From contig JBGTQJ010000016.1 of NCBI GenBank assembly GCA_041941305.1, positions 100,652 to 164,651 of the forward strand: 64,000 bases of DNA. The letters are read 5' to 3'. Below, in pieces: positions 1-9,228 of the stretch. Source of the DNA: JANSWP01 sp041941305. Its GTDB lineage: Bacteria > Bacteroidota > Bacteroidia > Chitinophagales > Saprospiraceae. The position numbers were made by a program, and so were the translations under genes. Numbering within the stretch: the stretch's first letter is position 1; the number at the start of each line of letters is the position of its first letter. The notes under the pieces are model-generated. The model saw only the letters and a program-made list of their open reading frames with translations. It made no database searches and was not told the origin of the DNA.

Positions 1-1167
1 TTTGATTATGCATTAAATGAAAATCATCTGTTGGAGTTTGGATTGAATGCTACTTATCATCGCTTCAAATTAAGTACCTCCCTGGAAGAGAAAACAGTTT
101 TTGAATTAAAAACCACTGAATTTCTTCTAGGAGATTCTGTCCCATATATTCTAAAGTCCTATGAATTTGATGCCTTTATTCAAGATCAATGGAAAATTTC
201 TGATCAATGGAATGCCAACATAGGACTAAGAATATCTGCGATGGGTTGGACAGATAAAACATACCTTTTGCCCCAACCCAGGTTAAGCCTGAATTACTAT
301 CCAAGCGACAAAGCCCAATTTCAATTAGCTCTGGGGAAAACTGTACAGCATTTACACCTCCTTAGCCCCTCAAATAATATTAGTGGATTGCCAAAAGACC
401 TCTGGGTTAATTCTACCTCCTTGATCAGACCTCAGGAATCCTGGCAATTTATGATCGGTTTCCAACAAAAGTTTAAGAATGGCGTGGAGTTCAATTTTTC
501 CCATTACTACAAAAAGCTGGATAATTTGATCTCTTTTAAAGAAAGTAGTTTATTATTATTCAATTCAGATGATTGGCAAAATAGAGTTGAATTGGGACAA
601 GGATGGACCTATGGAACTGAGTTAATGCTTAAAAAACAAACTCCCAGGTTTTCAGGGTGGTTAAGTTACACCTTAGCGAAATCTACAAGGCAGTTTGATG
701 GTACAATTAACAATGGAAAAAAATTTCCTTTTCGATTGGATAGGCGCCATAATTTAAATCTAACTTTCTTATACAAATTTTCATCTAACATAGAATTTGC
801 TGCGAACTGGGTTTATGCCTCGGGCAGCTTGTTCACGGCTCCAGAAGCAATCGCCTGGTTTATTGCTCCCAGTTCACCCGAGTCACCCCATGAATCTATT
901 TTGAGTTTTGAAATTGGTGAATCAAAAAACAATCGTTCATTTAGAGATTACCATCGTCTTGACCTTGCGGTAAACTTTCTATTTCAATTTAGAAAGATCC
1001 ATTATACCATAAAACTTGGAGTCTATAATGCCTATGTGCGATTAAACCCTATTTATGCTGACTTTAATGAGCGTTATACGCCTACAGAAGGTTTTGGAAT
1101 TGACGCTAAACAAGTAAGCTTACTCCCTATATTCCCCTCCTTACGATTCCATCTTAAATTTCTCTGA
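1..1167 (+). CDS. TonB-dependent outer-membrane receptor, C-terminal part (5' end outside window)
   Basis: The reading frame is open from base 1, so this is the 3' part of a longer gene; the plug domain and any carboxypeptidase-like N-terminal domain lie upstream. The visible 388 residues are alternating amphipathic strands with many aromatic residues, typical of the beta-barrel of a TonB-dependent receptor. Barrel-like landmarks are RLDRRHNLNLTFLYKF near the last third and a basic/aromatic C-terminus (LRFHLKFL). The next gene encodes a DUF4249 lipoprotein, and this receptor/DUF4249 pairing is common in Bacteroidota, where the receptor is expected to import an unknown ligand across the outer membrane. 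The substrate cannot be read from the barrel alone. Family assignment is fairly sure; the specificity is unknown. Confidence 0.8.
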   Translation, partial: FDYALNENHLLEFGLNATYHRFKLSTSLEEKTVFELKTTEFLLGDSVPYILKSYEFDAFIQDQWKISDQWNANIGLRISAMGWTDKTYLLPQPRLSLNYYPSDKAQFQLALGKTVQHLHLLSPSNNISGLPKDLWVNSTSLIRPQESWQFMIGFQQKFKNGVEFNFSHYYKKLDNLISFKESSLLLFNSDDWQNRVELGQGWTYGTELMLKKQTPRFSGWLSYTLAKSTRQFDGTINNGKKFPFRLDRRHNLNLTFLYKFSSNIEFAANWVYASGSLFTAPEAIAWFIAPSSPESPHESILSFEIGESKNNRSFRDYHRLDLAVNFLFQFRKIHYTIKLGVYNAYVRLNPIYADFNERYTPTEGFGIDAKQVSLLPIFPSLRFHLKFL

Positions 1168-1315
1168 CCTTTTATTTTTTTAGGCATTTAACAATCTTCT
1201 TTCATATTGTGTTTTTTGACATATAAATGTGGAATAATTAAAACTATTCTGCATTGTCCTTTCAATTGCCAAATTTTATTGCGACATTTGTTGGCACACT
1301 GACGAATTTTTTAGT

Positions 1316-2284
1316 ATGAAAGCCACCAACACACTTTTCCTTTGTTTATTATTTTCCCTTTGCATATTTACCAACTGTGAAGAACCTCTTGATCTTGATC
1401 TCCCCAATTATGAAGCAAAACTTTTAGTTCAAAGTAATTTTACAAATAATCATGTATTAAAGGTAACAGTGCAAAGAATGAATGAAGTAACAGGAAGTGA
1501 ACCACTTAGGAATTTCATTTCTACGGCTGTTGTGAAGGTGTACCAGGATTCCAATTTAATTGAAATGTTGGAAGGTGAAACTTTTGAAGCAGATTATCAA
1601 GATGTAACTATTATTGCTCCTCGTTATACCACTGTTGATTTTACACCTCAAACCGGAATTCCTTATACTATCGTTGTGCAAGTACCGAATTTTGAAGAAG
1701 TTAGGGCTACCAGTATGATTCCAATAAATATTCCTCTAGATTCAATTTCTTTTCAAAATACAATAGACGATGTGGGAGGTGGAATTAATCAGGTGGATTT
1801 TGAAGTGAATATTGAATTTGATGATCCTGTTCAAGAAGATAATTATTATCATATTATTTTTATACAGGAAAAAACAGAATTTAATTTAACTCCTGATGGA
1901 CAAATTGAACCGATTTATACAGATTTAGTATTGCCAGGCAACTTTCAGGTTAATCCTAAATATTCAAATAATTCCATTATTAAATTTTCTGATCAAAGAA
2001 GTTTTTTAATAGCGGACAATCTTTTGAACGGGCAGAAATTTACCATTCCATTTGAAGGTTATATTACCTACGACGCAAATTCCCATGTTTTAGAACCATT
2101 TAAAGTTGAGTTTAGAACCGTTACAGAAGATTATTATAAATACTTAAAAGGTATCGCTCAAAATTTGCAATTTGGTTCAGACCCAAATTCTGGACCTGGC
2201 TCAATCCATAACAACATTAGAGGAGGCTACGGTAATTTTTCAGGCTATAATTCGGTAATCACTACATTTGATATTGGGAATTAA
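1316..2284 (+). CDS. DUF4249 family lipoprotein
   Basis: A 322-residue exported protein. The N-terminus is a lipoprotein signal: a Lys-containing start, a hydrophobic stretch and the lipobox F-T-N-C with Cys21, followed by EEPLDLDLP. The rest is beta-rich and matches my recollection of DUF4249: the opening 'LVVQ/LLVQSNFT', the early 'V.V.....EVTGSEPL..F..TAVVKVY' and a C-terminal GGYGNFSGYNSV segment. DUF4249 genes typically sit directly downstream of TonB-dependent receptors, as here (148-bp gap), so the product is probably a surface or periplasmic accessory to that receptor. The biochemical role of the family is unknown. A strong hairpin terminator follows 17 bp after the stop, closing the unit. 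Confidence 0.8.
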   Translation: MKATNTLFLCLLFSLCIFTNCEEPLDLDLPNYEAKLLVQSNFTNNHVLKVTVQRMNEVTGSEPLRNFISTAVVKVYQDSNLIEMLEGETFEADYQDVTIIAPRYTTVDFTPQTGIPYTIVVQVPNFEEVRATSMIPINIPLDSISFQNTIDDVGGGINQVDFEVNIEFDDPVQEDNYYHIIFIQEKTEFNLTPDGQIEPIYTDLVLPGNFQVNPKYSNNSIIKFSDQRSFLIADNLLNGQKFTIPFEGYITYDANSHVLEPFKVEFRTVTEDYYKYLKGIAQNLQFGSDPNSGPGSIHNNIRGGYGNFSGYNSVITTFDIGN

Positions 2285-2300
2285 TACAATTATTATCCAG

Positions 2301-2349
2301 AAAAAATGCCCTTAAGTTTTATATGATGATGCTTAAGGGCATTTTTTTT
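2301..2349 (+). terminator. Rho-independent terminator after the DUF4249 gene
   Basis: A perfect stem ATGCCCTTAAG / CTTAAGGGCAT (left arm about 2306-2316, right arm 2332-2342) with a short AT-rich loop is followed by a run of T residues and preceded by a run of A residues. It lies just after the DUF4249 stop codon. Confidence 0.85.
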
Positions 2350-2423
2350 GGAACTTAAAATTTTTGATTCTTTCGAAAATTCTCACCTTTTAAGAAAAAG
2401 AAAAAAAATATTCTGCTGGAGTA

Positions 2424-2430
2424 GGGGGGG
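2424..2430. repeat. G7 homopolymer upstream of the Crp/Fnr gene
   Basis: Seven consecutive G residues in an otherwise AT-rich intergenic region, 124 bp before the regulator's start codon. It is in the stretch where the promoter should lie. Similar G6-G7 runs occur near the start of the PorP-like gene and the giant gene; see findings. Confidence 0.6.
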
Positions 2431-2553
2431 ACTAAAAATTTGGTGTCAATATAATTGAGGACGCCAAATAAAACCTTTCAAAGCGACTTCTTAAACATAC
2501 CTGAGAACAACACTTTCAAATTGAAATTGTTAACGTATCCAAAAATATTGATT

Positions 2554-3234
2554 ATGAATTCAATACATGCAAATTCCTTTCTCAGCCAATTTCCACTATT
2601 TGAACTTCTTAATGATGAGGAATTGAACCGCCTGCACAATATGGTGGAAAAGAAAATAAAACCGAAATACAGTTATATATACCTTCCAGATGAACCTTCA
2701 GATACCATATTTTTTCTTGCCAAAGGGACAATCAAAATTGGAACCCATTCAGACGATGGGAAAGAAGTAATTAAATCCTTGATACATCCCACTGCAATGT
2801 TTGGAGAATTGGGTTTGATTGGAGAAAAGAAAAGACAGGATTTTGCCCAGGCTTTAAAAGAGGAAGTCCATATCTATGCGCTTAGAGTTGAAGATTTTAA
2901 AAAACTGATGCGGACCAATTATCAATTATGTGATAGAGTAATGCAGTTATTTGGTTCCAGGCTTATGAGGGCTGAAAATAAATTGGAATCACTGATCTTT
3001 AAGGATGCAAGAACCAGAATTATTGATTTTATAAAAGATTCTGTAAATACCCGTGGTAGAAGAATTGGTTATGAAATGTTGCTAAAGCATTCTCTTACTC
3101 ATCAGGATATTGCAAATATTACCTGCACTTCTCGCCAGACTGTAACATTAGTATTGAATGAATTGAGAAAATCGGATCTGATTTATTTTAATCGAGGAAA
3201 AATATTGGTTAGAGATATGGCAAAATTAGCCTAA
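2554..3234 (+). CDS. Crp/Fnr family transcriptional regulator
   Basis: A 226-residue regulator. The N-terminal half (about 15-125) is a cyclic-nucleotide-binding-type beta-roll with the phosphate-cassette-like motif FGELGL (83-88) and Arg94. A long dimerisation helix follows (about 125-160). The C-terminal winged helix-turn-helix spans about 180-222, with the recognition region LTHQDIANITCTSRQTVT. The frame is open further upstream from a TTG at 2455, but I chose the ATG at 2554 because MNSIHANSFLSQFPLFELL gives the usual family length and N-terminus. There is no FNR-type cysteine cluster, so oxygen sensing through an iron-sulfur centre is unlikely. The ligand is unknown. It is transcribed alone, with terminators on both sides. 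Confidence 0.88.
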   Translation: MNSIHANSFLSQFPLFELLNDEELNRLHNMVEKKIKPKYSYIYLPDEPSDTIFFLAKGTIKIGTHSDDGKEVIKSLIHPTAMFGELGLIGEKKRQDFAQALKEEVHIYALRVEDFKKLMRTNYQLCDRVMQLFGSRLMRAENKLESLIFKDARTRIIDFIKDSVNTRGRRIGYEMLLKHSLTHQDIANITCTSRQTVTLVLNELRKSDLIYFNRGKILVRDMAKLA

Positions 3235-3331
3235 TAATCATTGATGTATTGAATACTTGCTTCATACAATTCAACGCTCTCTTTTCTATGGCGCTCTCGA
3301 AAAATTCTTAAAGTATTGTGCTCTCTAAGTT

Positions 3332-3367
3332 AAAATGGCTGTCCAAATTGGCAGCCATTTTATTTTA
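3332..3367. terminator. Bidirectional terminator between convergent genes
   Basis: Perfect inverted repeat AAAATGGCTG (3332-3341) / CAGCCATTTT (3352-3361) with a 10-nt loop; T-rich sequence follows in both directions. It lies between the + strand Crp/Fnr gene and the - strand methyltransferase gene and can serve both. Confidence 0.8.
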
Positions 3368-3382
3368 AAAGAGTTCAACAAT

Positions 3383-4759
3383 TCATTTCGGAAGCTCCAT
3401 TCTAATTCTATATTCTTTTGGCAAATAATTATTGAATCGATTACTAAAAACCTTTATCCAACCCAAGTTTTGCCCTTTATACCTTACCAAAATAAAACCT
3501 TGAAGGTCATTTTTGCATGAAAAGGCTTCCTTCTTAAGAAATTTTAAAGCTTCCTTTAAGCTCAAATCCAAATGTGGGTAATTGGGATTGACAATTGTGC
3601 TCAAAGCTAATGCATGTGAAGGAATAAAATGGTCTCCTTTAAAACTACCTATTTCGAGGCCGAATTCCTTTTTAAACAATATTGAATCGAGAAATTGACA
3701 ATCGGAAATGTGTGACTTTAGGATTGCTCTGATTTTCATTTTAGGAGTATGGAACAAAGCGTATTTCTCAGGAGTTGCAAGCCAGGGTTTCAACTTCTCT
3801 GCATCTTTGTTTGCTAACTTTTTTAAAGCTCTAAAAGAGTTATTCTTAATCCTCCTTTTTTCTTGGAATTTACCAACTTTTTTTAAACATGCTATATAAA
3901 ATCCTTCTCCTCTGACTTTGTGGGGATAAAATTGTTTGCCAAATTCAGTTGAAGTAATGTTCCAATCCTTAGGTGTGTGTATCGTTTTTATTTCATAATT
4001 GAAACTGTCAACCAACCATTTGACATTTAAGTCGTTTTCTATGTTGTTATAGGTACAGGTAGAATAAATCATATATCCCCCGGGTTTAATTAACTCTTGA
4101 GCATTGTTTATAATTCTCTTTTGTCGACTTGAACAAAATTCAACATGCTTTGCCGACCATTCTTGTCTTGCCCTTAAATCTTTTCTAAATAATCCTTCTC
4201 CGGAACAAGGAGCATCAACCAATACTATATCAAAAAAACCACAGAGTTTTTTGAGATCCGAAGAGTCATGATTACTTAAGTGAGTATTGATATATCCCCA
4301 TTTAGTGATATTTTCTTTTAAAACTTTATACCTACTATGAATGACTTCATTAGAAAGTAAAAAACTCTCATCTGAAACTGCATCTGCCAACAATGTGGAT
4401 TTTCCACCAGGAGCGGCACATAAATCAAGAATTTTCAAGTCTTCCATGGTTGGAAATAGCTGTGAAAGAACATATTCCAAATACATTGATGAAGCTTCTT
4501 GAACATAATATGCACCGGCATGAAATAAAGGATCCAATGTAAATGAGGGTCGCACTTTTAGATATATTCCTTTATCGAGATTCCATTTTACTTTATCAAG
4601 ATTTTCTTCCCATTTTTTTAATTTTTTTGAATTTAATCGAATACTAATTGGGGGAGATGATTCCATTTCCTGTATAAAAGTAGTTAGGTCTTCACCTATC
4701 GAGGCTTCCATCTTATTTAAAAAAGAAGCTGGTAAAGGAATATGGATTTCTTTTTTCAT
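3383..4759 (-). CDS. RsmF/RsmB-like 16S rRNA (cytosine-C5) methyltransferase
   Basis: A 458-residue NOL1/NOP2/Sun-family enzyme that would methylate C5 of a cytosine in rRNA using S-adenosylmethionine. The SAM-binding loop LDLCAAPGGK is at 111-120. Both family cysteines are present: Cys185 in PCSGEG and Cys235 in STCTY (the covalent catalytic and release cysteines of m5C methyltransferases). An N-terminal ferredoxin-like RNA-binding part precedes the Rossmann core, and the C-terminal 150 residues form an extra RNA-binding region as in RsmF. Total length and domain order fit RsmF better than RsmB, which lacks this C-terminal extension. The exact target base cannot be read from sequence. It is a single gene, convergent with the Crp/Fnr gene and divergent from the lipid-synthase fusion. 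Confidence 0.87.
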   Translation of the reverse strand: MKKEIHIPLPASFLNKMEASIGEDLTTFIQEMESSPPISIRLNSKKLKKWEENLDKVKWNLDKGIYLKVRPSFTLDPLFHAGAYYVQEASSMYLEYVLSQLFPTMEDLKILDLCAAPGGKSTLLADAVSDESFLLSNEVIHSRYKVLKENITKWGYINTHLSNHDSSDLKKLCGFFDIVLVDAPCSGEGLFRKDLRARQEWSAKHVEFCSSRQKRIINNAQELIKPGGYMIYSTCTYNNIENDLNVKWLVDSFNYEIKTIHTPKDWNITSTEFGKQFYPHKVRGEGFYIACLKKVGKFQEKRRIKNNSFRALKKLANKDAEKLKPWLATPEKYALFHTPKMKIRAILKSHISDCQFLDSILFKKEFGLEIGSFKGDHFIPSHALALSTIVNPNYPHLDLSLKEALKFLKKEAFSCKNDLQGFILVRYKGQNLGWIKVFSNRFNNYLPKEYRIRMELPK

Positions 4760-4841
4760 TTATGGAAATTAAAAGGAAAAATTAAATTCTGTACAAAGAA
4801 ATAAACTCCAGTAAAAAAGAATTGTTTCTTTCGAGGACAAT

Positions 4842-4870
4842 TTGAAATGGCAAAATATATTGTAAGTTTG
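4842..4870 (+). promoter_or_regulatory. Candidate Bacteroidota-type promoter for the 4952 gene
   Basis: A -33-like TTG (4842-4844) is separated by 18 bp from TAAGTTTG (4863-4870), which fits the Bacteroidota -7 consensus TAnnTTTG. It is followed by CGCCC, where the transcript would begin, about 75 bp before the ATG at 4952. Confidence 0.6.
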
Positions 4871-4951
4871 CGCCCTTTTTTTGATGAATTTCGAAATAAT
4901 ATTTTTTCAGCTAGATTTCCAAACACTATTTGAACAAAAAGACATAAAGAG

Positions 4952-7390
4952 ATGATCAAAATTGAAGAGGAAACCCAGATTGAGACTTTCGAGCAATCCC
5001 AAATTCAAGATAAACCAATTAAGCATGCCGTCATCCTGGCAGCGGGCAAAAGCCAGCGATTTAGAGAAAAAGGCATGAAAATGCCAAAGGTGTTGTTAAA
5101 AGTAGGTGGATTAAGGTTAATGGAGCGCTCTATCTTAACACTAAAGGAAGCTGGAATAGAGCATTTTTATATTGTTTTAGGTGCTTACAGAGAACAAATA
5201 AGAGAAGTAGTTGGTAATATACCCCGTTTGAAAGATTTGGATGTCAACTTTGTAGAATGTGAAAACTATGAATTGGGAAATGGGGTTTCCTTTGCTGCAG
5301 GAGCTGCTCAGGTAAATGAGGCTTTTTTACTCACAATGTGTGATCATATTTTCGCACCAGAAACCATAAATCAATTTATTCATAAAGCCCTGGAAGAACC
5401 AAACTTACCTGCTTTAGCATGTGATCCTAATTTGGAGGAGGTTTTTGATATGGACGATGCTACAAAAGTGGTATCTAAGGATGGCTTCATTAATCGAATT
5501 GGAAAAGAATTAGAGGAATACGATTTAGTAGATACAGGGCTATTTTATTTCCCTGGAGGTTATGGGCAGGATATTGCAAAAAAAGCTTCTGAAGGAGCGC
5601 ATTCGGTTAGTAATATCATTCAGCAATTTATTGACGGTGAGGGTGTTCGATCACCTGCCCTGGAAAATGCCATGTGGCAGGATGTTGATTATCCAGGGAT
5701 GAAAAAAGAAGCTGAAAGGAGGTTGATGAAATATATTGAAACCCCAAATGATGGCTGGATCGCAAAAAACCTTAATCGGAAAATCTCCACACCTATAAGT
5801 CTTTTTTTAGCGCAATATGGAGTAAAACCAAATTGGGTAACCACTTTTGTTTTATTACTATCACTTTTAGGCGCATTCTTTGCCGGTTCTGGAAATTATG
5901 GCTTGATAGTTTTGGGAGCATTTATTTTTCAAATTGCTTCCATTTTAGATGGCTGTGACGGCGAAATAGCTCGCTTTACTTATCAAAAATCCAAATTTGG
6001 TGCCTGGTATAATCGGCTTACAGGTAATCTTAGGTTTGGTCTGTTTTTTGGTGCCTTGGGCTTCAGTGCCTACCAAAACAATAATTCAGATATCTATTAT
6101 TATGGGCTTTTAATCTTTGTTGCACTAGCTGTTTTCACTATTCTGTCTTCTTCAGTTAAATCTTGGAATAAACCTCCAGAAAAAGTGGAAGCTAGTTTGG
6201 GTTCAAAAGATGGATTTTTCACCTTTTGGAGAAAAATTAACAAGCAAGATGTTTTTGCTTTTATGGGATTACTGTTTTGTATCGTTTTTCAATATCAAAT
6301 TGTGTTTTGGCTAGCCTTGATTGGAACTTTTTTGATGGCAATTTCTTCAACTACTAATGGAGGAGGAAAAAATAAAGGTGCCCCTCTAAATTGGAAGAAA
6401 ATAAGCCCTATCCTGTTTTACATTATTGGCTTTGGCATAATAGGGTTCCTTTTTTATTTCGCTGATTTATCTTCAGTAAAGCAAACAATTTATGAGGTAG
6501 GAAGCGCTGCATTCCTTGTTTTTGCAACTGCCATCTTATGGATGACCTTTGATACATTATCGGCTTATAATCTAATAGGAAAAAAAGTTTCTTTCCCGGA
6601 TATGTTGTACAATCAGGTGACGGGAAATGGATATAATATATTGATTCCCTTGGCAGGTCTCGGTGGTGAACCATATAAAATCAAGCATTTGACTCAGTGG
6701 GTAGATGTTCATACAGCTACTCAAGTTATGATTCGTGATCGGATGGTTCATGCCACTTCAGGAGCCTTGTTTACGGTTGTTTTGGTGTTTTTGACCATTC
6801 TTTTTGTTCCATTTAAGGAAGTATATAAAACACCGTTTTTGATTGCTTCCGGTAGTTTATTTATAGTGGCATGCTTAATTATTTGGGCTACTTTATCGAA
6901 AGCACCCACAAAGCTCTCAGGTTTCCTGTTGAAAAAATTAAATTTTATAAAAGAGATAAAGGAAGATCCGCTTCCAACTTCCAGATACATTTTAAGTTTG
7001 TTTTATAAAATGATGAGCCGATTACTGTACATGGTTGAGATCTATGTTATTTTCAGAGTACTGGGTTTTACGCCGGAAATTCATGAATTATTGTTAGTAA
7101 CCACAATGTTGATGTTGAGTGCCTCAATCTTTTTTGTAATGCCCCAGGGAATAGGGGTCAATGAAATTGGGATTGCAGGAGCACTAACTATGCTTGGTTA
7201 TGCTGCTCCTGTGGCTTTGACATTTGCGTTGTTGCGAAGAGCCAGAAACCTTTTTTGGGGTGTTTTGGGAGTTAGTATTCATCTTGGAAGCACCTTAATT
7301 GTAAAATTAGGTTTAGATAAAAAACTGATTGGACTCAATTCAGGAAATTCTGAAAAAGATCCTCAAATCAATATTAACCGTGCAATTTAA
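4952..7390 (+). CDS. Nucleotidyltransferase / CDP-alcohol phosphatidyltransferase / flippase-like triple fusion
   Basis: An 812-residue inner-membrane protein with three parts. Residues 24-265 are a sugar-nucleotidyltransferase fold with LAAGKSQRF (29-37), PK (45-46) and metal-site candidates D131 (MCDH) and D244/D246 (WQDVDYP); the sequence resembles inositol-1-phosphate cytidylyltransferase. Residues 270-470 are a CDP-alcohol phosphatidyltransferase domain with the motif start DGCDGEIAR (333-341). Residues about 485-795 are many membrane helices resembling the lysylphosphatidylglycerol-synthase/UPF0104 flippase-like family (LAGLGGEPYK). The first two parts match the bifunctional enzymes that make CDP-inositol and di-myo-inositol-phosphate phosphate, so an inositol-type head group or lipid is plausible. 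The odd point is in the CDP-alcohol motif: the third and fourth aspartates are Asn354 and Gly358, so this domain may be inactive or altered. It is monocistronic in appearance. Confidence 0.8.
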   Translation: MIKIEEETQIETFEQSQIQDKPIKHAVILAAGKSQRFREKGMKMPKVLLKVGGLRLMERSILTLKEAGIEHFYIVLGAYREQIREVVGNIPRLKDLDVNFVECENYELGNGVSFAAGAAQVNEAFLLTMCDHIFAPETINQFIHKALEEPNLPALACDPNLEEVFDMDDATKVVSKDGFINRIGKELEEYDLVDTGLFYFPGGYGQDIAKKASEGAHSVSNIIQQFIDGEGVRSPALENAMWQDVDYPGMKKEAERRLMKYIETPNDGWIAKNLNRKISTPISLFLAQYGVKPNWVTTFVLLLSLLGAFFAGSGNYGLIVLGAFIFQIASILDGCDGEIARFTYQKSKFGAWYNRLTGNLRFGLFFGALGFSAYQNNNSDIYYYGLLIFVALAVFTILSSSVKSWNKPPEKVEASLGSKDGFFTFWRKINKQDVFAFMGLLFCIVFQYQIVFWLALIGTFLMAISSTTNGGGKNKGAPLNWKKISPILFYIIGFGIIGFLFYFADLSSVKQTIYEVGSAAFLVFATAILWMTFDTLSAYNLIGKKVSFPDMLYNQVTGNGYNILIPLAGLGGEPYKIKHLTQWVDVHTATQVMIRDRMVHATSGALFTVVLVFLTILFVPFKEVYKTPFLIASGSLFIVACLIIWATLSKAPTKLSGFLLKKLNFIKEIKEDPLPTSRYILSLFYKMMSRLLYMVEIYVIFRVLGFTPEIHELLLVTTMLMLSASIFFVMPQGIGVNEIGIAGALTMLGYAAPVALTFALLRRARNLFWGVLGVSIHLGSTLIVKLGLDKKLIGLNSGNSEKDPQININRAI

Positions 7391-7410
7391 TCTTATACTA
7401 GAGTTACTTC

Positions 7411-9183
7411 TCATCCGATAATTAAACTTTCAGGCACCATTATTTTTTTAGCCCTTAAATACTCCCCTAATGTTTTTGCCTGACCATCATATTTGGAATT
7501 CGCAGCAACCCCTTCTCCTAAAAAACCAATAAGGTAAAAGTTTACCCCAAACAGATTTGGAAAATCATATCTTTTTATTTCAAATTGAGATGTATCTGGT
7601 AATAATTCTTTTAACTTTTCAACAGTTAGGAAAGCCCTTAGGAAGGCATAGGATTTCTGATTTCTTGCCCATACACCCAAATTTGCATTTCCACCTTTAT
7701 CACCTGAGCGGGCCGCATAAAGGTTGCCAAGGAAAATTTCCTTTTGAGGTTCCTCTGCAAATTGATAATTGTAATCATTTTTTGGTATTGCATCTGCTAG
7801 AATAGTTTCCTGATTATAATACTCATTGACAAGAATTTCCATTCCTTCAATATTTACTTTTTGCTGTAAATACTTTTTTTCAATTAACGATGGAAAGTGA
7901 ACAATTCTGTTTTTGGCTGCCAAAGGAGGATGCATCCAACATACGCCAGGAACCATGACCAATGCCAGTTCAACTATTTTTGAAGTAAAATACTTCCCCG
8001 CTTTTTGAGGATTTTGATCAATCACCGAAACTCGAAGTTGAGAAAACGCCTCTTCATTGGAGTTAGGGTTTTCCTTTGCTGTAGGATAATAATTGAATTC
8101 AATTTGGTCAAAGACATTTTCCCCTCCTACCTTTTCGAAAATACTTTTTTCCAGTAATTCTGCTTTCTTTTTATTTTCCAAACCAGCTATGTAAAAGGTC
8201 ATCGAGTTTTGATATCCACCCTTACAATTGATAGTTACTTTTGAAGAGGGAGTAGCTGGACTCCCCTTTACCTTTGACATTGATACCTTATCTTTTCCAA
8301 TTGCTTTTAATTGAATGGTGTCGAAGTGAGAAACAACATCTGGAGTAATATATTCAGGATCGTTTATTTCATACATAAGTTGGGCCGTTACCGTCCCTAT
8401 ATTTATTAGACCACCTGTATTTGGATGTTTTGTGATAATTGAACTACCGTCCTCAAAAATTTCGGCAATAGGAAAACCTAAATTTTTGTAGGATTTTACT
8501 TCTTCAAAAAATGAATAATTCCCACCGCTGGCTTGTCCACCACATTCGATTACATGGCCAGCAGCAGCAGCACCTGCCAGAGCATCCCAATTGTTTTTCT
8601 CCCAGCCATAAAAAAAAGCAGCTGGACCAATAACAAGTGAAGTATCTGCAACTCTGCCAGTCAAAACAATATCGGCTTCATGATTTAATGCTTCTACTAT
8701 TCCCCAACACCCTAAATAGGCATTGGCGGAGAGTGGAGGCATCCCTGAATCAAAAAGAGAATTCCCATTATCAAGGTGTTTTAATTTAACACCGGCTTCC
8801 TTTAAATTATTCAATTTGGTCATTAAGTCATCACCTTCTATGAAGGCAATTTTGGGACGTAATTTTAGTGTTAAAGCTATTTCTCTTAATGCTTTGGCTA
8901 GACCACTGGGATTTAAGCCGCCGGCATTTACGACAACTTTTATTTTTTTGTCCAGGCAAATGCCCATAATGGACTCCATTTGCTTTAAAAAAGTAACAGC
9001 ATACCCCATTTCAGGATTTTTAACTTTGGCCTTGTGTAATATAGCCATTGTCAATTCTGCCAAATAATCACCTGTAAGAAAATTGATTGATCCTCCTTCC
9101 ACCATCTCTTTTGCAGCACTAAACCTGTCACCATAAAATCCACTCATGTTTGCTATGATAACTTTATTTGTTTGTTCGGGCAT
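7411..9183 (-). CDS. AtuA family (DUF1446) protein with C-terminal AtuA-like ferredoxin-fold domain
   Basis: A 590-residue protein of the acyclic terpene utilisation AtuA family (DUF1446). The N-terminal ~450 residues hold the family's typical opening (NMSGFYGDRFSAA, LTGDYLAELTM) and glycine-rich segments (VVNAGGLNPSGLAKALREI; VLTGRVADTSLV). The last ~100 residues (about 485-580, beginning LGNLYAARSGDKGGNANLG) are the small domain that in other bacteria is often a separate protein. AtuA was named from citronellol/geraniol catabolism in Pseudomonas, but no other atu genes are seen here, so the substrate is uncertain. It starts 45 bp after the bshC stop on the same strand and is likely co-transcribed with it. 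Confidence 0.82.
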   Translation of the reverse strand: MPEQTNKVIIANMSGFYGDRFSAAKEMVEGGSINFLTGDYLAELTMAILHKAKVKNPEMGYAVTFLKQMESIMGICLDKKIKVVVNAGGLNPSGLAKALREIALTLKLRPKIAFIEGDDLMTKLNNLKEAGVKLKHLDNGNSLFDSGMPPLSANAYLGCWGIVEALNHEADIVLTGRVADTSLVIGPAAFFYGWEKNNWDALAGAAAAGHVIECGGQASGGNYSFFEEVKSYKNLGFPIAEIFEDGSSIITKHPNTGGLINIGTVTAQLMYEINDPEYITPDVVSHFDTIQLKAIGKDKVSMSKVKGSPATPSSKVTINCKGGYQNSMTFYIAGLENKKKAELLEKSIFEKVGGENVFDQIEFNYYPTAKENPNSNEEAFSQLRVSVIDQNPQKAGKYFTSKIVELALVMVPGVCWMHPPLAAKNRIVHFPSLIEKKYLQQKVNIEGMEILVNEYYNQETILADAIPKNDYNYQFAEEPQKEIFLGNLYAARSGDKGGNANLGVWARNQKSYAFLRAFLTVEKLKELLPDTSQFEIKRYDFPNLFGVNFYLIGFLGEGVAANSKYDGQAKTLGEYLRAKKIMVPESLIIG

Positions 9184-9228
9184 AGATGAGATGATTTACC
9201 AAAGGAGGATGGTTTTCTACTAGTTAAT

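Noticed and set aside
2455..2553. A longer Crp/Fnr protein starting at the TTG at 2455
   Set aside because: The extra 33 residues do not look like the family, and the ATG at 2554 gives the usual N-terminus and length.
4756..4959. A 67-residue open frame on the - strand upstream of the methyltransferase gene
   Set aside because: It overlaps the candidate promoter and the start of the triple-fusion gene, has no recognisable motif, and looks like chance.
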